From Ichthyocystis sparus (lineage in GTDB: Bacteria > Pseudomonadota > Gammaproteobacteria > Burkholderiales > 2013Ark19i), in NCBI RefSeq assembly GCF_900078755.1, contig NZ_FKIH01000002.1: a stretch of 64,000 nt of DNA; one strand, given 5' to 3'. The first letter of the stretch is position 1; each line of letters starts with the position of its first letter. Shown here piece by piece: positions 15,598-24,569 of the stretch. The notes under the pieces are model-generated. The model saw only the letters and a list, made by a program, of their open reading frames with translations, did no database searches and had not been told where the DNA came from. The position numbers and the translations under genes are program-made.

Positions 15598-16746
15598 GTG
15601 AAGGAGCGTATTGTGAGTGAGTTAGCAATTTTTTTACCTGCTGAGAATGATTATCCCTTTCTCATATATGATCCTGTTACTGGCGAAACTTTAGAATCCT
15701 TTTTTTCAGAGGATATTAAAGATGGTCGTTTTTCTGGGCGTTATGCTAATGTTGTTATTCCCTTAAGTCGTTTATCAGTAGCTGTTGTTACATTGCCGGG
15801 CAATGTAAAACAAAAGAAAAAAGCCCTACCCTATTCTCTAGAGAAATATATTATTGGAGATCTATCTGCGATCGAATTTTTTGTATCCAACTTTGCGTTA
15901 ACTGATACGGTAGCATATTGGTTAAACAGGGATTGGCTCATATCAGTTTTAGAAAAATTAAAAAATGCTGGGTTACTTATATTGAACGTGGTTGCTCAGC
16001 CTAGAGCAATAACTAATAACTCTGGTAATTATCTATGCATGAAGGTTGGAGTAGGATTGTTTTTACTGCGAGGTGATGGGTTTTTCTGGCGTCTTGATGA
16101 ATCACGTTATGTTATTGATAGGTTAAAAGAGAAATTGGATAAATTTTCTTTGATTTCTTGTGACAGTGAATCCGATGATTTTTTGAAAAACTTTAAACGC
16201 ATGCGAAGAGATTATAGTTGGTGGCAAGCTAATTTTTCTAGAAATGACAATTGGCTTATATCTAAAGCACTGTGTAGATTTTTATCTAGAAGAAGGCAGT
16301 ACGAATGGTTGGTTTTGTGCTTTAGAAAATTGTTTTTATCTTCAAGTCTAGTATTTTTTTGTAGTACCATTTTGTTTTCATATGGTTTTATTGATTATCA
16401 CAGGTATAAAAAAGCTGCGCAGTCTTTGATTAAATCGACATGTACTTCTTTTAATCCTGGGTGTGTATCAGAAAAATTGCGCTTGTTAAAGCATAGTCTT
16501 GGTTTAATTGACAGTAGTGATTTTTTGCCTATGATTGCCATACTACAAAGAGCATACAGGGTGGAGTCTCTTCCCGTGGTACATCACATAATTTATGATA
16601 GAGGCACATTGAAGATATATTATTCCGGTAAAAAATTATTGCCTACTGCCCATCGTGTTTTGGAAACAGTATTTAAACAGGCAGGATACTTGGTTGATTC
16701 GACCGAAGAGAACAACTTTCTTTTGATGGTGGTTAGGTATGTTTAA
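15598..16746 (+). CDS. gspL: T2SS assembly protein GspL
   Basis: Recruits the ATPase GspE to the membrane. It has an N-terminal cytoplasmic actin-like domain (RLSVAVVTLPGNVKQKKKALPYSLE is the recognisable part), one membrane segment at about 245-265, and a short periplasmic ferredoxin-like domain. 382 residues, similar to the family. GTG start behind AAAGGGG. Sequence similarity is weak, and gene position helps the call. Overlaps gspM by 8 bp. Confidence 0.85.
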   Translation: MKERIVSELAIFLPAENDYPFLIYDPVTGETLESFFSEDIKDGRFSGRYANVVIPLSRLSVAVVTLPGNVKQKKKALPYSLEKYIIGDLSAIEFFVSNFALTDTVAYWLNRDWLISVLEKLKNAGLLILNVVAQPRAITNNSGNYLCMKVGVGLFLLRGDGFFWRLDESRYVIDRLKEKLDKFSLISCDSESDDFLKNFKRMRRDYSWWQANFSRNDNWLISKALCRFLSRRRQYEWLVLCFRKLFLSSSLVFFCSTILFSYGFIDYHRYKKAAQSLIKSTCTSFNPGCVSEKLRLLKHSLGLIDSSDFLPMIAILQRAYRVESLPVVHHIIYDRGTLKIYYSGKKLLPTAHRVLETVFKQAGYLVDSTEENNFLLMVVRYV

Positions 16747-17281
16747 GGGAGGAAGAAAGAACCTTTTTAGGGCCTGGGAAAAGTTTAAAGTAGCTATTTG
16801 CTCTTGTAGAAGTAGGACGATCATTCAGTACATTAAGCTTTATGAGCCTATTTTTTCTCTAGGTGCATCTATTGTAATTTTTCTCATTTCTCTTTTGTTG
16901 ATATCACAGTCCAGAGTGTTTTTAGATGCATGTTTACAGCAAAGTATCAAGTACTCTGTTATTAAGTCTAGTGTTTCTAGTATAGCAACTTTGTCTAATA
17001 AGAAAATTACTGCTGATAAGTCAGTTGATATGGCTATGAGTATTTTAAGAATAGTTATAGATAACTTTTCTCACTACCAGATTAATTTGGAAAAAACAGG
17101 AGAAGGTAAGGTTAAGCTTCGTGTTTCTGACATTCCTTTTACTGAGCTGATTAAGATGATTAATGATATCCAACGTGTTTCTCATTGGGTGGTTGAGAAC
17201 ATTAGAATTGATAAACGGGCACTAGAGGGGATTGTAGCAGCTGAATTTTCTTTGCGTGTATTAGGGAAAGAAAATAAATGA
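16739..17281 (+). CDS. gspM: T2SS assembly protein GspM
   Basis: A 180-residue single-pass protein: basic N-terminus, membrane helix at about 38-60, then a small periplasmic domain with the ISDIPF-type segment VSDIPFTELIKMINDIQR. GspM binds GspL. Called from size, topology, this segment and position between gspL and gspN. Confidence 0.8.
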   Translation: MFKGGRKNLFRAWEKFKVAICSCRSRTIIQYIKLYEPIFSLGASIVIFLISLLLISQSRVFLDACLQQSIKYSVIKSSVSSIATLSNKKITADKSVDMAMSILRIVIDNFSHYQINLEKTGEGKVKLRVSDIPFTELIKMINDIQRVSHWVVENIRIDKRALEGIVAAEFSLRVLGKENK

Positions 17282-18033
17282 AGAAGATTTTGTTATTCTT
17301 ATTTTTTGTTATAGGTATGTTTTGTTTTGTGCCTTCTAGTGTAATAAATATGGTATTTAAGCACTTTAATGTTCCTTTATTGCTTGAAAATGGATATGGA
17401 ACGATTTGGTCAGGTGGTGGAGGTATGTTTTTTTCTCCTCCTCCAAAGTCAACATTGAAGCCATTTATAATTCTAGATCAAGTAAATTGGAAAGTTGATT
17501 TTAGCCACATATTTTCTAAGGGATTGGTAATTGTTTTTAAGTCTAATAATTTTCTGAAAGATATATTTCTATCTGTGTCTTTGAATAAAATTTCTCTTTC
17601 TAGGCTAAAGATTTTTTCTAATGCTGAAATTTTAGAAAAATTAGGGGAGCCACTTCATACTCTTGCGCTCCATGGAGTAGTGACATTTGAATCAAATGGT
17701 GTAACATTTGGCAGTGATTCTGTTGTAGGGGAAGCGGTTGCTCATTTTGATTTAATATCATCTCGTCTTGTTCCTGGAGTTAATGTTTTAGGTAGTTATG
17801 ATTTGCGTATTGGTTTTATCAATAATCGTTCATTAGTTGATCTTTCGTCCAGGGATGATGTTGTTATTCTTAAGGGATCAGGTAAGATCGATTGGAGTAG
17901 TAGACATTTTGTGTTCAAAGGGTTTGCTGAAGCCTCTCCACAAGCACCTATATCTGTACAAAAAATTTTACTTCTTGTCGGACGACGTAGTCACGGATCT
18001 CGCAGCATTTTGGATATTAATTTCTCTTGGTAA
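17278..18033 (+). CDS. gspN: T2SS protein GspN
   Basis: A 251-residue protein with an N-terminal membrane or signal segment, then a pattern (LLLENGYGTIWSGGG, LDQVNWKVDFSHIF, ALHGVVTFESNGV) typical of the GspN family. GspN is dispensable in several T2SS and its role is unclear. Overlaps gspM by four bases (ATGA); gspD follows 15 bp later. Confidence 0.8.
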   Translation: MKKILLFLFFVIGMFCFVPSSVINMVFKHFNVPLLLENGYGTIWSGGGGMFFSPPPKSTLKPFIILDQVNWKVDFSHIFSKGLVIVFKSNNFLKDIFLSVSLNKISLSRLKIFSNAEILEKLGEPLHTLALHGVVTFESNGVTFGSDSVVGEAVAHFDLISSRLVPGVNVLGSYDLRIGFINNRSLVDLSSRDDVVILKGSGKIDWSSRHFVFKGFAEASPQAPISVQKILLLVGRRSHGSRSILDINFSW

Positions 18034-18048
18034 TAAAAAGGTTAATTT

Positions 18049-20361
18049 ATGAGGCTGTGCATTTTGGTTGTGTCTTTTGCGTTGAGCTTCGTTTCATATG
18101 TTATGGCTGACAGTAGTTATCCAGACAGATCTGGCCTTTTTATAGATATTGATAGAAACAGCAGTGATAGTGTGCTTAAAAAGGATGATGTTGCAAAAGA
18201 TTATAATAAAAAAAAGCCTGTTCCTTCTACTACTGGTGGCAGTGATGTTAAAGCAACTTTAAATTTTAATCATGCTGATCTTGAAGCAGTTATAAAAGCT
18301 GTTGGGTATTTTGTTAAGAAAGATTTTTTAGTTGATCAACGTGTTCATGGGAGTATAAATTTAATTTCTAATGGCCAAGTTTCTCGTAGCCAGGCGTATG
18401 ATATTTTGCTTGCTTCGCTTCGTATGCAAGGATTCGTTATAGTAGAGGGGGACAAGTTTGTAAAAGTATTGCCTCGTGCTGATGCATTTGGCGAAACTGT
18501 AGTGGCAGATTCTTTAGATAAGGTTCCTGATGATCAGATAGTTACCAAGGTTGTAGACTTACAAAGTGCATCATCATCTCAAGTGTTGCGTGCAATTAGG
18601 CCGGTGTTTTCTCCCCGAGGTATTTTGACAGCATATCCTGACACTAATACTTTGATTTTTAGTGACTATAAGAACAATATAGTTCAGGCCATGAAAATCA
18701 TTGATAAATTGGATTCTCACGGAAGTAACTTTGATAGAGTTTTTCTAAAGAACTATACAGCTTACGATATGTCAGTTTTAGTTGCACCTTTAGTTGATCC
18801 TAAAACTTTGGGTTTGACTGAAGATCCTGGTAAGAGAGTTTACGTATTGCCTGATAGGGATAATAATTCTCTAATTATTTATGGGGGCACGCGCGACTAC
18901 AGAAAGAGAATTGTAGATATTATAGGATCTATTGACGACAGAGTAGATCAGTCATCAGACTATCATATAATTTACTTGAAGTATGCTGACGCAAACTATA
19001 TAGCTGATACTCTAAGGTCGGTTTTTTCTCGTAGTCAGGATAAAAATTCAAAAACCTCATCTATTTCTAATGCAAATACCCTTTCTTCGAATGGCCATAC
19101 CCCAGAAAGCTATCGTAGTACTGGCATTCAACAAAATCAGCACAGTGGATTTTCGCATGGGTCTTTGTCTGCATTTTCGTCATCTTCCATGGATTCTGAT
19201 TCTTTGCCTCCAGTTAATAATGGACCAAAGTCTGTTGAGCCAGTGATGTTTTCTGGAGCTACAATTGCGCCAGATGAGTCAATTAATGCTTTAGTTGTAT
19301 ATGCCCCCCATGAAATTTATGTTGCTATTAGAAAATTGATTGATCAATTAGATATTCGTCGTGCTCAGCTTTTTATTGAGTCACTTATAGTTGAGATATC
19401 GTCTGACCATGAGGGTGATGCTGGATTTCAGTTTAGTAATTTGTCATCAAAAGGCCCATTTTTTGTAACTAATTTTTCTAATATAGGTTCTTCCATTATC
19501 CAATCATCAAATAGCGTTGCTAATTTGGGTACGGGCCTGATTGTAGGTTTACTGCGAGGGTCTATATCTCTTCCTGGTGGCCAGAAGATACTTGATCTTG
19601 CTATGTTAGCCAAGTTTTTAGAAACACAGACTCATACTAATATTTTATCTAAGCCTAATTTACTTACTCTTGACAATCAGGAGGCCAAAATTGTTGTAGG
19701 ACAGAATGTTCCTTTTGTTACAGGGCAATATGTTCCACAGTCAGGATCATCTCAGCAGCCATTTCAAACTATTGAGCGTCAGGATGTTGGATTGACTCTA
19801 AATATCCGTCCTCAAATAATGAAGGATGGTCTGGTTAAGCTTGATATATACCAGGAAGTTTCTTCTGTACAACCTAAATCTTTTACTGATGGTACTAGTT
19901 CTGCGGCTGATATTGTTACCAGTAAGCGCTCTATTAGTTCTACTGTTATGGTGGATGATGGTCAAATTGTTGCTTTGGGAGGTCTTATAGAAGACAAGTT
20001 ACGTGATTCGTATCAGAAGGTTCCTTTCTTAAGTAATATACCGATTATTGGAAATTTATTTCGTTCTAGTAATAGAAGCCATCAAAAAACCAATTTAGTC
20101 ATATTTTTGAGACCAGTAATTATAAGAAATAATCAGGATGTTGATTCCTATACTATGGAGCGCTATCGTTATTTGAAAGTTATTGAAGACAAAGAAAAGC
20201 TACCTAGTGTTTTCGGTATACCCAATATGGAGTTTACACTTTTGCCTGATATTGCTAAAGATAACTTACCTGCTGATCATGGCAAGGATAACGTTTGCTC
20301 ATCAGATGAGCGTTATTTGTTATCAAATTTATGGAAGTCATATGGAAATTGTAACTTATGA
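18049..20361 (+). CDS. gspD: T2SS outer-membrane secretin GspD
   Basis: Forms the outer-membrane pore. A signal peptide (about 1-20) is followed by the N0 domain (ATLNFNHADLEAVIKAVGYF), N1-N3 repeats (VVDLQSASSSQVLRAIRPVF, IIYLKYADANYIADTLRSVF) and the secretin C-domain (DNQEAKIVVGQNVPFVTG, VGLTLNIRPQI, ALGGLIEDK, VPFLSNIPIIGNLFRS). 770 residues. A Ser/Asn-rich low-complexity insert lies in N3 (about 327-390), the usual gate-region linker. RBS AAAAGG upstream. A short cysteine-containing tail follows the barrel. Confidence 0.96.
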   Translation: MRLCILVVSFALSFVSYVMADSSYPDRSGLFIDIDRNSSDSVLKKDDVAKDYNKKKPVPSTTGGSDVKATLNFNHADLEAVIKAVGYFVKKDFLVDQRVHGSINLISNGQVSRSQAYDILLASLRMQGFVIVEGDKFVKVLPRADAFGETVVADSLDKVPDDQIVTKVVDLQSASSSQVLRAIRPVFSPRGILTAYPDTNTLIFSDYKNNIVQAMKIIDKLDSHGSNFDRVFLKNYTAYDMSVLVAPLVDPKTLGLTEDPGKRVYVLPDRDNNSLIIYGGTRDYRKRIVDIIGSIDDRVDQSSDYHIIYLKYADANYIADTLRSVFSRSQDKNSKTSSISNANTLSSNGHTPESYRSTGIQQNQHSGFSHGSLSAFSSSSMDSDSLPPVNNGPKSVEPVMFSGATIAPDESINALVVYAPHEIYVAIRKLIDQLDIRRAQLFIESLIVEISSDHEGDAGFQFSNLSSKGPFFVTNFSNIGSSIIQSSNSVANLGTGLIVGLLRGSISLPGGQKILDLAMLAKFLETQTHTNILSKPNLLTLDNQEAKIVVGQNVPFVTGQYVPQSGSSQQPFQTIERQDVGLTLNIRPQIMKDGLVKLDIYQEVSSVQPKSFTDGTSSAADIVTSKRSISSTVMVDDGQIVALGGLIEDKLRDSYQKVPFLSNIPIIGNLFRSSNRSHQKTNLVIFLRPVIIRNNQDVDSYTMERYRYLKVIEDKEKLPSVFGIPNMEFTLLPDIAKDNLPADHGKDNVCSSDERYLLSNLWKSYGNCNL

Positions 20362-21833
20362 TTACAGTTCTTCCTTATGCTTATTCTCGTCTACACAACG
20401 TTATTATTTCAGACAATGTATTGTTAGTTACTGCTGCCACAGATTTAACTGTTTTAACTGAAGTGTTTCGTTTCTACGGAAGAAATTTTTTTGTTCAGCT
20501 GTTGCCGCAGGAGGAGTTTGATCAACAATTGGCAGTTGCTTATTCTGATGCTCAATCAAAGGAGAGTGCATCCGATGTGGTGGATGCAGCTGCTGATGAA
20601 CTTAATTTGACGGCGTTGCTTGATGATATTCCAGCTAAGGAAGATTTGCTCAATAGTGATAATGATGCCCCCATAGTTAGAACTATTAATGCTTTACTTG
20701 CTCAAGCGGTTAGGGATCGTGCCTCTGATATTCATATTGAACCTTTTGAGAATTTATCTTTGGTCAGGTTTCGTGTTGATGGGTTGCTGGTAAATATTGC
20801 TAAGCCTAGGCGTTCTTTGCATGCTCCCATTGTTTCTCGTATAAAAGTGATGTCCAAGATGGACATAGCTGAGAAGAGATTGCCTCAGGACGGTCGAATT
20901 GCTATTCGGTTAGGAAGTAAGCAAGTTGATGTTCGTGTTTCAACATTACCTACTGTTTACGGAGAAAGGGTTGTTATCCGCATTCTAGATAAGGAACGTG
21001 GAATTTTGACTTTTGAGTCCCTAGGATTGTCTAGTGATATTAGAGCTAAGGTTAGTCGCATTTTATCTATGCCACATGGAATTTTATTGGTTACTGGTCC
21101 GACTGGATCTGGTAAAACTACGACTTTGTATGCTGCTTTGAGAAGTTTTACTGATATATCCAATAAAAACATTATGACTGTTGAAGATCCTGTGGAGTAT
21201 GACCTAGAAGGAATATCTCAGACTGGCGTTAATGCTCGTATTGGTATGGATTTTGCTAGATCTCTGCGATCTATTCTTCGTCAAGATCCGGATGTTGTGA
21301 TGATTGGTGAGATTAGAGACGTGGAAACTGCACAAATAGCTGTTCAGGCTAGCTTGACTGGTCACTTTGTGTTGGCAACCCTGCACACAAATGACTCTTT
21401 GAGTGCCATCACCAGGTTACGAGATATGGGAATTGAGCCTTTTTTATTGGCCCCGGTTATACGTGGTGTTATAGCTCAGCGCTTGGTTAGGCGTGTTTGT
21501 TCTCACTGTGTAAGTTTTAAGGAGAGTTCATCTGCGGTTTCCAAATTATTGTCTTTACCTGAAGGTGCTATGGTTCCGGTGGCTGTTGGTTGTGAGAATT
21601 GTAGGTTTAGTGGTTACTCTGGAAGAGTTGGTGTTTTCGAGTTACTAGAAGTATCGCCTCAGTTGGAGGCCATGATTCACTCTTGTGTATCTGAGCAAAT
21701 ATTGCGTGATAACGCTATCCAACAAGGCTTTAGGACTCTTAAGGAGGATGCTTGTCGTTTGGTTAGAGACGGTTTTACTACCCCAGAGGAGGTTTTGTTG
21801 CTAGGTAGAGAGATAGAATATGCCGGTTTATAA
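20358..21833 (+). CDS. gspE: T2SS ATPase GspE
   Basis: The cytoplasmic motor for pseudopilus assembly. It has the N1E domain, then Walker A GPTGSGKTTTLYAAL, Asp box MTVEDPVEYDLEGISQTGVN, Walker B DPDVVMIGEIRDVETA, His box LTGHFVLATLHTND, and a zinc-binding CSHC...CENC pair. 491 residues, family length. Overlaps gspD by four bases and gspF by 14. Confidence 0.97.
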   Translation: MITVLPYAYSRLHNVIISDNVLLVTAATDLTVLTEVFRFYGRNFFVQLLPQEEFDQQLAVAYSDAQSKESASDVVDAAADELNLTALLDDIPAKEDLLNSDNDAPIVRTINALLAQAVRDRASDIHIEPFENLSLVRFRVDGLLVNIAKPRRSLHAPIVSRIKVMSKMDIAEKRLPQDGRIAIRLGSKQVDVRVSTLPTVYGERVVIRILDKERGILTFESLGLSSDIRAKVSRILSMPHGILLVTGPTGSGKTTTLYAALRSFTDISNKNIMTVEDPVEYDLEGISQTGVNARIGMDFARSLRSILRQDPDVVMIGEIRDVETAQIAVQASLTGHFVLATLHTNDSLSAITRLRDMGIEPFLLAPVIRGVIAQRLVRRVCSHCVSFKESSSAVSKLLSLPEGAMVPVAVGCENCRFSGYSGRVGVFELLEVSPQLEAMIHSCVSEQILRDNAIQQGFRTLKEDACRLVRDGFTTPEEVLLLGREIEYAGL

Positions 21834-23025
21834 ATATAAGGCTATTGATTCTTTGGGTAAGCCCTGTGCTGGTGTGATTGAGTCTGACAGTGAACGTCTT
21901 GCCCGCCAAAGTATTTTGCAGCAGGGTCTTACTTTGTTAGAAATTAGGGGCGCTGACTATTCAGATAGAGGTTTTTTTGTATTTAGGGAATCTCTCAGCT
22001 CATCTGACCAGGTTCTGTTTGCGCGGCAGTTGAGTATTTTGTTATCTGCTGGGTTGACCATAGAAGATTCTTTGCTTGCCCTTGTGCAGCAATCAGAAAA
22101 AAAACACTTTCGAGCCACTGTAGCTGTTTTGCGTTCTGATATTTTAGAGGGAAGTACTTTGGCGGACGCTTTGCTAAAAAGGGGTAAAGATTTTCCTAAA
22201 TTTTTTTCAATGTTAGTTCGTGCAGGTGAGATGTCTGGCAGTCTTTCGGAAGTTTTGTCATTGTTGTCTGACTATCTAGAAAATCGCCAGCAGCTTTTTC
22301 AAAAGGTGGTAGGAGCGTTAGTTTATCCTGCCATTGTTACGGTATTTTCCATGTTTGTTATAGTCTTGATGATGGTTTATGTTGTTCCGCAAGTTGTGGG
22401 TGTGTTTGCGCATTCAAAACATCAATTGCCGTTTCTAACGCGTTTCCTAATAGGGGCAAGTTATTTTTTGAAGAAGTATGGATTGTTAATTTTGTTACTA
22501 TTGGGAATAGGTGTGATATTGTTCTGCAGATGGGTTAGATTGGAAGATAGATTGTTTAAAGTTCATAGGTTTATTAACAAATTTCCTGTGGTTGGTCGTC
22601 TCATTATTGCCCTTAATACTGCACGCTTTTCCGCTACATTAGCAATATTGCTTAAAGGCGGGGTATCTTTGTTACAGGCTTTGTCTATATCTGCTGAATC
22701 GGTGCAGAATTTTCCCTTACGAAGGCTTATTAATAGATCTGAGACATTGGTGAGCGAGGGTGCTACTCTTGCGAGTGCTTTATCTGCGGAAAGATTTTTG
22801 CCTGCTATATTTTTACATTTAATTGCAAATGGTGAGAAGACAGGACAGCTGCCAGCACTTTTAGATAAGGCAAGTAATATTATGCAAAGGGATGCTGAGC
22901 GCCGGATAATGTTGTTTGCCAGTTTGCTGGAACCCATACTTATTATGTTAACAGGGGGGATTGTCCTATCGATAGTGTTAGCTATACTAATTCCTATTCT
23001 AGATATGAACACTCTAGTTAAGTAG
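21820..23025 (+). CDS. gspF: T2SS inner-membrane platform protein GspF
   Basis: Polytopic platform protein with two T2SSF domains: FARQLSILLSAGLTIEDSLLAL and FSATLAILLKGGVSLLQALSI, and three hydrophobic segments including a C-terminal one (ILIMLTGGIVLSIVLAILIPILD). 401 residues. Last gene of the cluster. An imperfect hairpin follows at about 23028-23050 but has no T-run. Confidence 0.95.
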   Translation: MPVYKYKAIDSLGKPCAGVIESDSERLARQSILQQGLTLLEIRGADYSDRGFFVFRESLSSSDQVLFARQLSILLSAGLTIEDSLLALVQQSEKKHFRATVAVLRSDILEGSTLADALLKRGKDFPKFFSMLVRAGEMSGSLSEVLSLLSDYLENRQQLFQKVVGALVYPAIVTVFSMFVIVLMMVYVVPQVVGVFAHSKHQLPFLTRFLIGASYFLKKYGLLILLLLGIGVILFCRWVRLEDRLFKVHRFINKFPVVGRLIIALNTARFSATLAILLKGGVSLLQALSISAESVQNFPLRRLINRSETLVSEGATLASALSAERFLPAIFLHLIANGEKTGQLPALLDKASNIMQRDAERRIMLFASLLEPILIMLTGGIVLSIVLAILIPILDMNTLVK

Positions 23026-23137
23026 TTCTTAATATTTTTATTGAGAATCCACATAATGCCCAGCAAATAGTTATTACTTGAGTTTTTGATGACAAATGCA
23101 ATAATTGTGCTTTCTGCGGACGCAAGTACCGCTGTTA

Positions 23138-23935
23138 TCATGAATTTATATAATCCCAGTTAACGTAGAGACTATAGATTGCCATAACTATCGTATATAG
23201 CGAAACAAAAAATGTAACTGTGAGTATAAAGATAGAAAGTACGCCATTTACTATATCGTTACAGGATGTCCTTGATACTTCGTTTTGATTATTCGCTGCA
23301 CCTACACTATCATCGCTATTGCTATCTTCATATGTAGACAGCATAGACATTGGTTCTGCGTTTCTATCTCTGCCACCAACATAATACATGCGTCTACCGT
23401 ATGATTCACGAACAGAGTTGTAAGACGGCGGGTCATAAGCTGGCAGGAAGAAGGGGTTGGCCATGTTTCCTGCGATAGATTCTTCGTAAGAAGGCAGGTA
23501 GCAGTTATCAAGGGAGATAGGTATGCTATTTTCAGGTATTTCTGCATCCGAGCTGCTAGTATTTCCCTGATTTTCGGTAGTTTGTATGTGAGTCTGATGA
23601 TCCGGTGTTAGGTGTGTAAATGTTACTTCAATGTAGATATCTTCTTCTAATGACGAAGAACTAGCTCTGTCAGCCGTAAATAGATTAGGCATTGAATTTG
23701 TGCGCGCAGCTAAACCACTGAAATTTTCCTGGTCTTCGGCAGGTTGTATATGAGTCAAATTATCTAATGTTTGGTGAGATATTAATGATATTTGATTATC
23801 ATTAATAGAAATAGAAGATGCTGCTTCAAAGTAGTCCTCTTCTTCTGATGACGAAGAACTAACACTGTCAGCTGTAGATATACCAGCCACTAAATTTGCA
23901 CGCACGGTTGGATTCCTGAAAAACTTAAAACACAC
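23138..23935 (-). CDS. C-terminally anchored protein with LPxY/PPxY motifs (candidate effector 1)
   Basis: I do not recognise a family. The 265 residues are acidic and Ser-rich, with an internal duplication: TADSVSSSSSEEEDYFE (21-37) then THIQPAEDQENFSG (61-74) resembles TADRASSSSLEEDIYIE (87-103) then THIQTTENQGNTSS (115-128). Three WW-domain ligand motifs follow: LPSY (147-150), LPAY (164-167) and PPSY (169-172). One long hydrophobic helix (about 229-257) ends the protein, and there is no N-terminal Sec signal. Such motifs recruit NEDD4-family ubiquitin ligases in eukaryotes, so a host-membrane effector is a reasonable inference. GTG start at 23935, preceded by AGGTAG. Confidence 0.75.
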   Translation of the reverse strand: MCFKFFRNPTVRANLVAGISTADSVSSSSSEEEDYFEAASSISINDNQISLISHQTLDNLTHIQPAEDQENFSGLAARTNSMPNLFTADRASSSSLEEDIYIEVTFTHLTPDHQTHIQTTENQGNTSSSDAEIPENSIPISLDNCYLPSYEESIAGNMANPFFLPAYDPPSYNSVRESYGRRMYYVGGRDRNAEPMSMLSTYEDSNSDDSVGAANNQNEVSRTSCNDIVNGVLSIFILTVTFFVSLYTIVMAIYSLYVNWDYINS

Positions 23936-24569
23936 TCTTATGCTACCTAGTTTAATTTGATATAGATAGGAACTATGATGTGTATTGGTAGATTATATAT
24001 AACAATGTGACATTTATTTTACATTATTTGGATTGCGTTATATTGCGTGTGCTATGCATAATTTGTTTTGTCATAGTTAGTTAAAAAACCAGAGCTATGC
24101 TAGGCGTTTTAGTCTCATGACATTAGAATAATTTCCACTGATATTCTTACATTTATTGGTAGAGTTTTTAGTCACTGTATAACAAAGGCATATTCCAATA
24201 TATGGCAAATGTATATTCATCGTAGATCTTACTTTACTACAGCAAGACATAAACATCATGCAGTAAGTATTAGAACAAGTATATGATTAAAAACGAGCTG
24301 ACTCTACGTGTAGTCAAAGTTAAAATGATGCGCGCGTACCGTACGTGCGTCTAGACCAAGACCACGTTATAAGAACAATATACACAGATTAAATACATAC
24401 CTATGTTTCACCGCAACCTATCCCACTTACACACAATGTAATACTGTAAATTACTTAATGACAGAAAATAAAAACCAGCAAGATGATATATCTTATTTGT
24501 ACGGCAACCAAAAACTTATTTTTGGTAAATAACCACATGTTCTAACCAAGATGTAGTTACATCCTATTA
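23936..24569. other. Gene-free AT-rich gap between the two PPxY genes
   Basis: 634 bp without a convincing reading frame. It would contain the promoter of the 23138-23935 gene near its left end and the 3' region of the 24570-25382 gene at its right end. I see a GC-rich patch with partial dyad symmetry (about 24331-24350) and the hairpins described separately; otherwise nothing clear. Confidence 0.6.
24508..24563 (-). terminator. Two hairpins after the second PPxY gene, possible terminator
   Basis: GATGT-AGTT-ACATC (24550-24563) starts six bases past the stop codon. A second hairpin CCAAAAA-CTTA-TTTTTGG (24508-24525) has a 7-bp stem whose A/T-rich arms could act as a minus-strand terminator. 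Neither is a textbook GC-rich stem with a T-tail. Confidence 0.3.

Noticed and set aside
23028..23050. Rho-independent terminator after gspF
   Set aside because: An 8-bp stem with a G-T wobble can form (TTCTTAAT/ATTGAGAA), but it is AT-rich and not followed by a T-run.
22563..23141. 192-codon open frame antisense to gspF
   Set aside because: It is the shadow of a strongly coding gene with clear GspF motifs; its own sequence shows no recognisable features.
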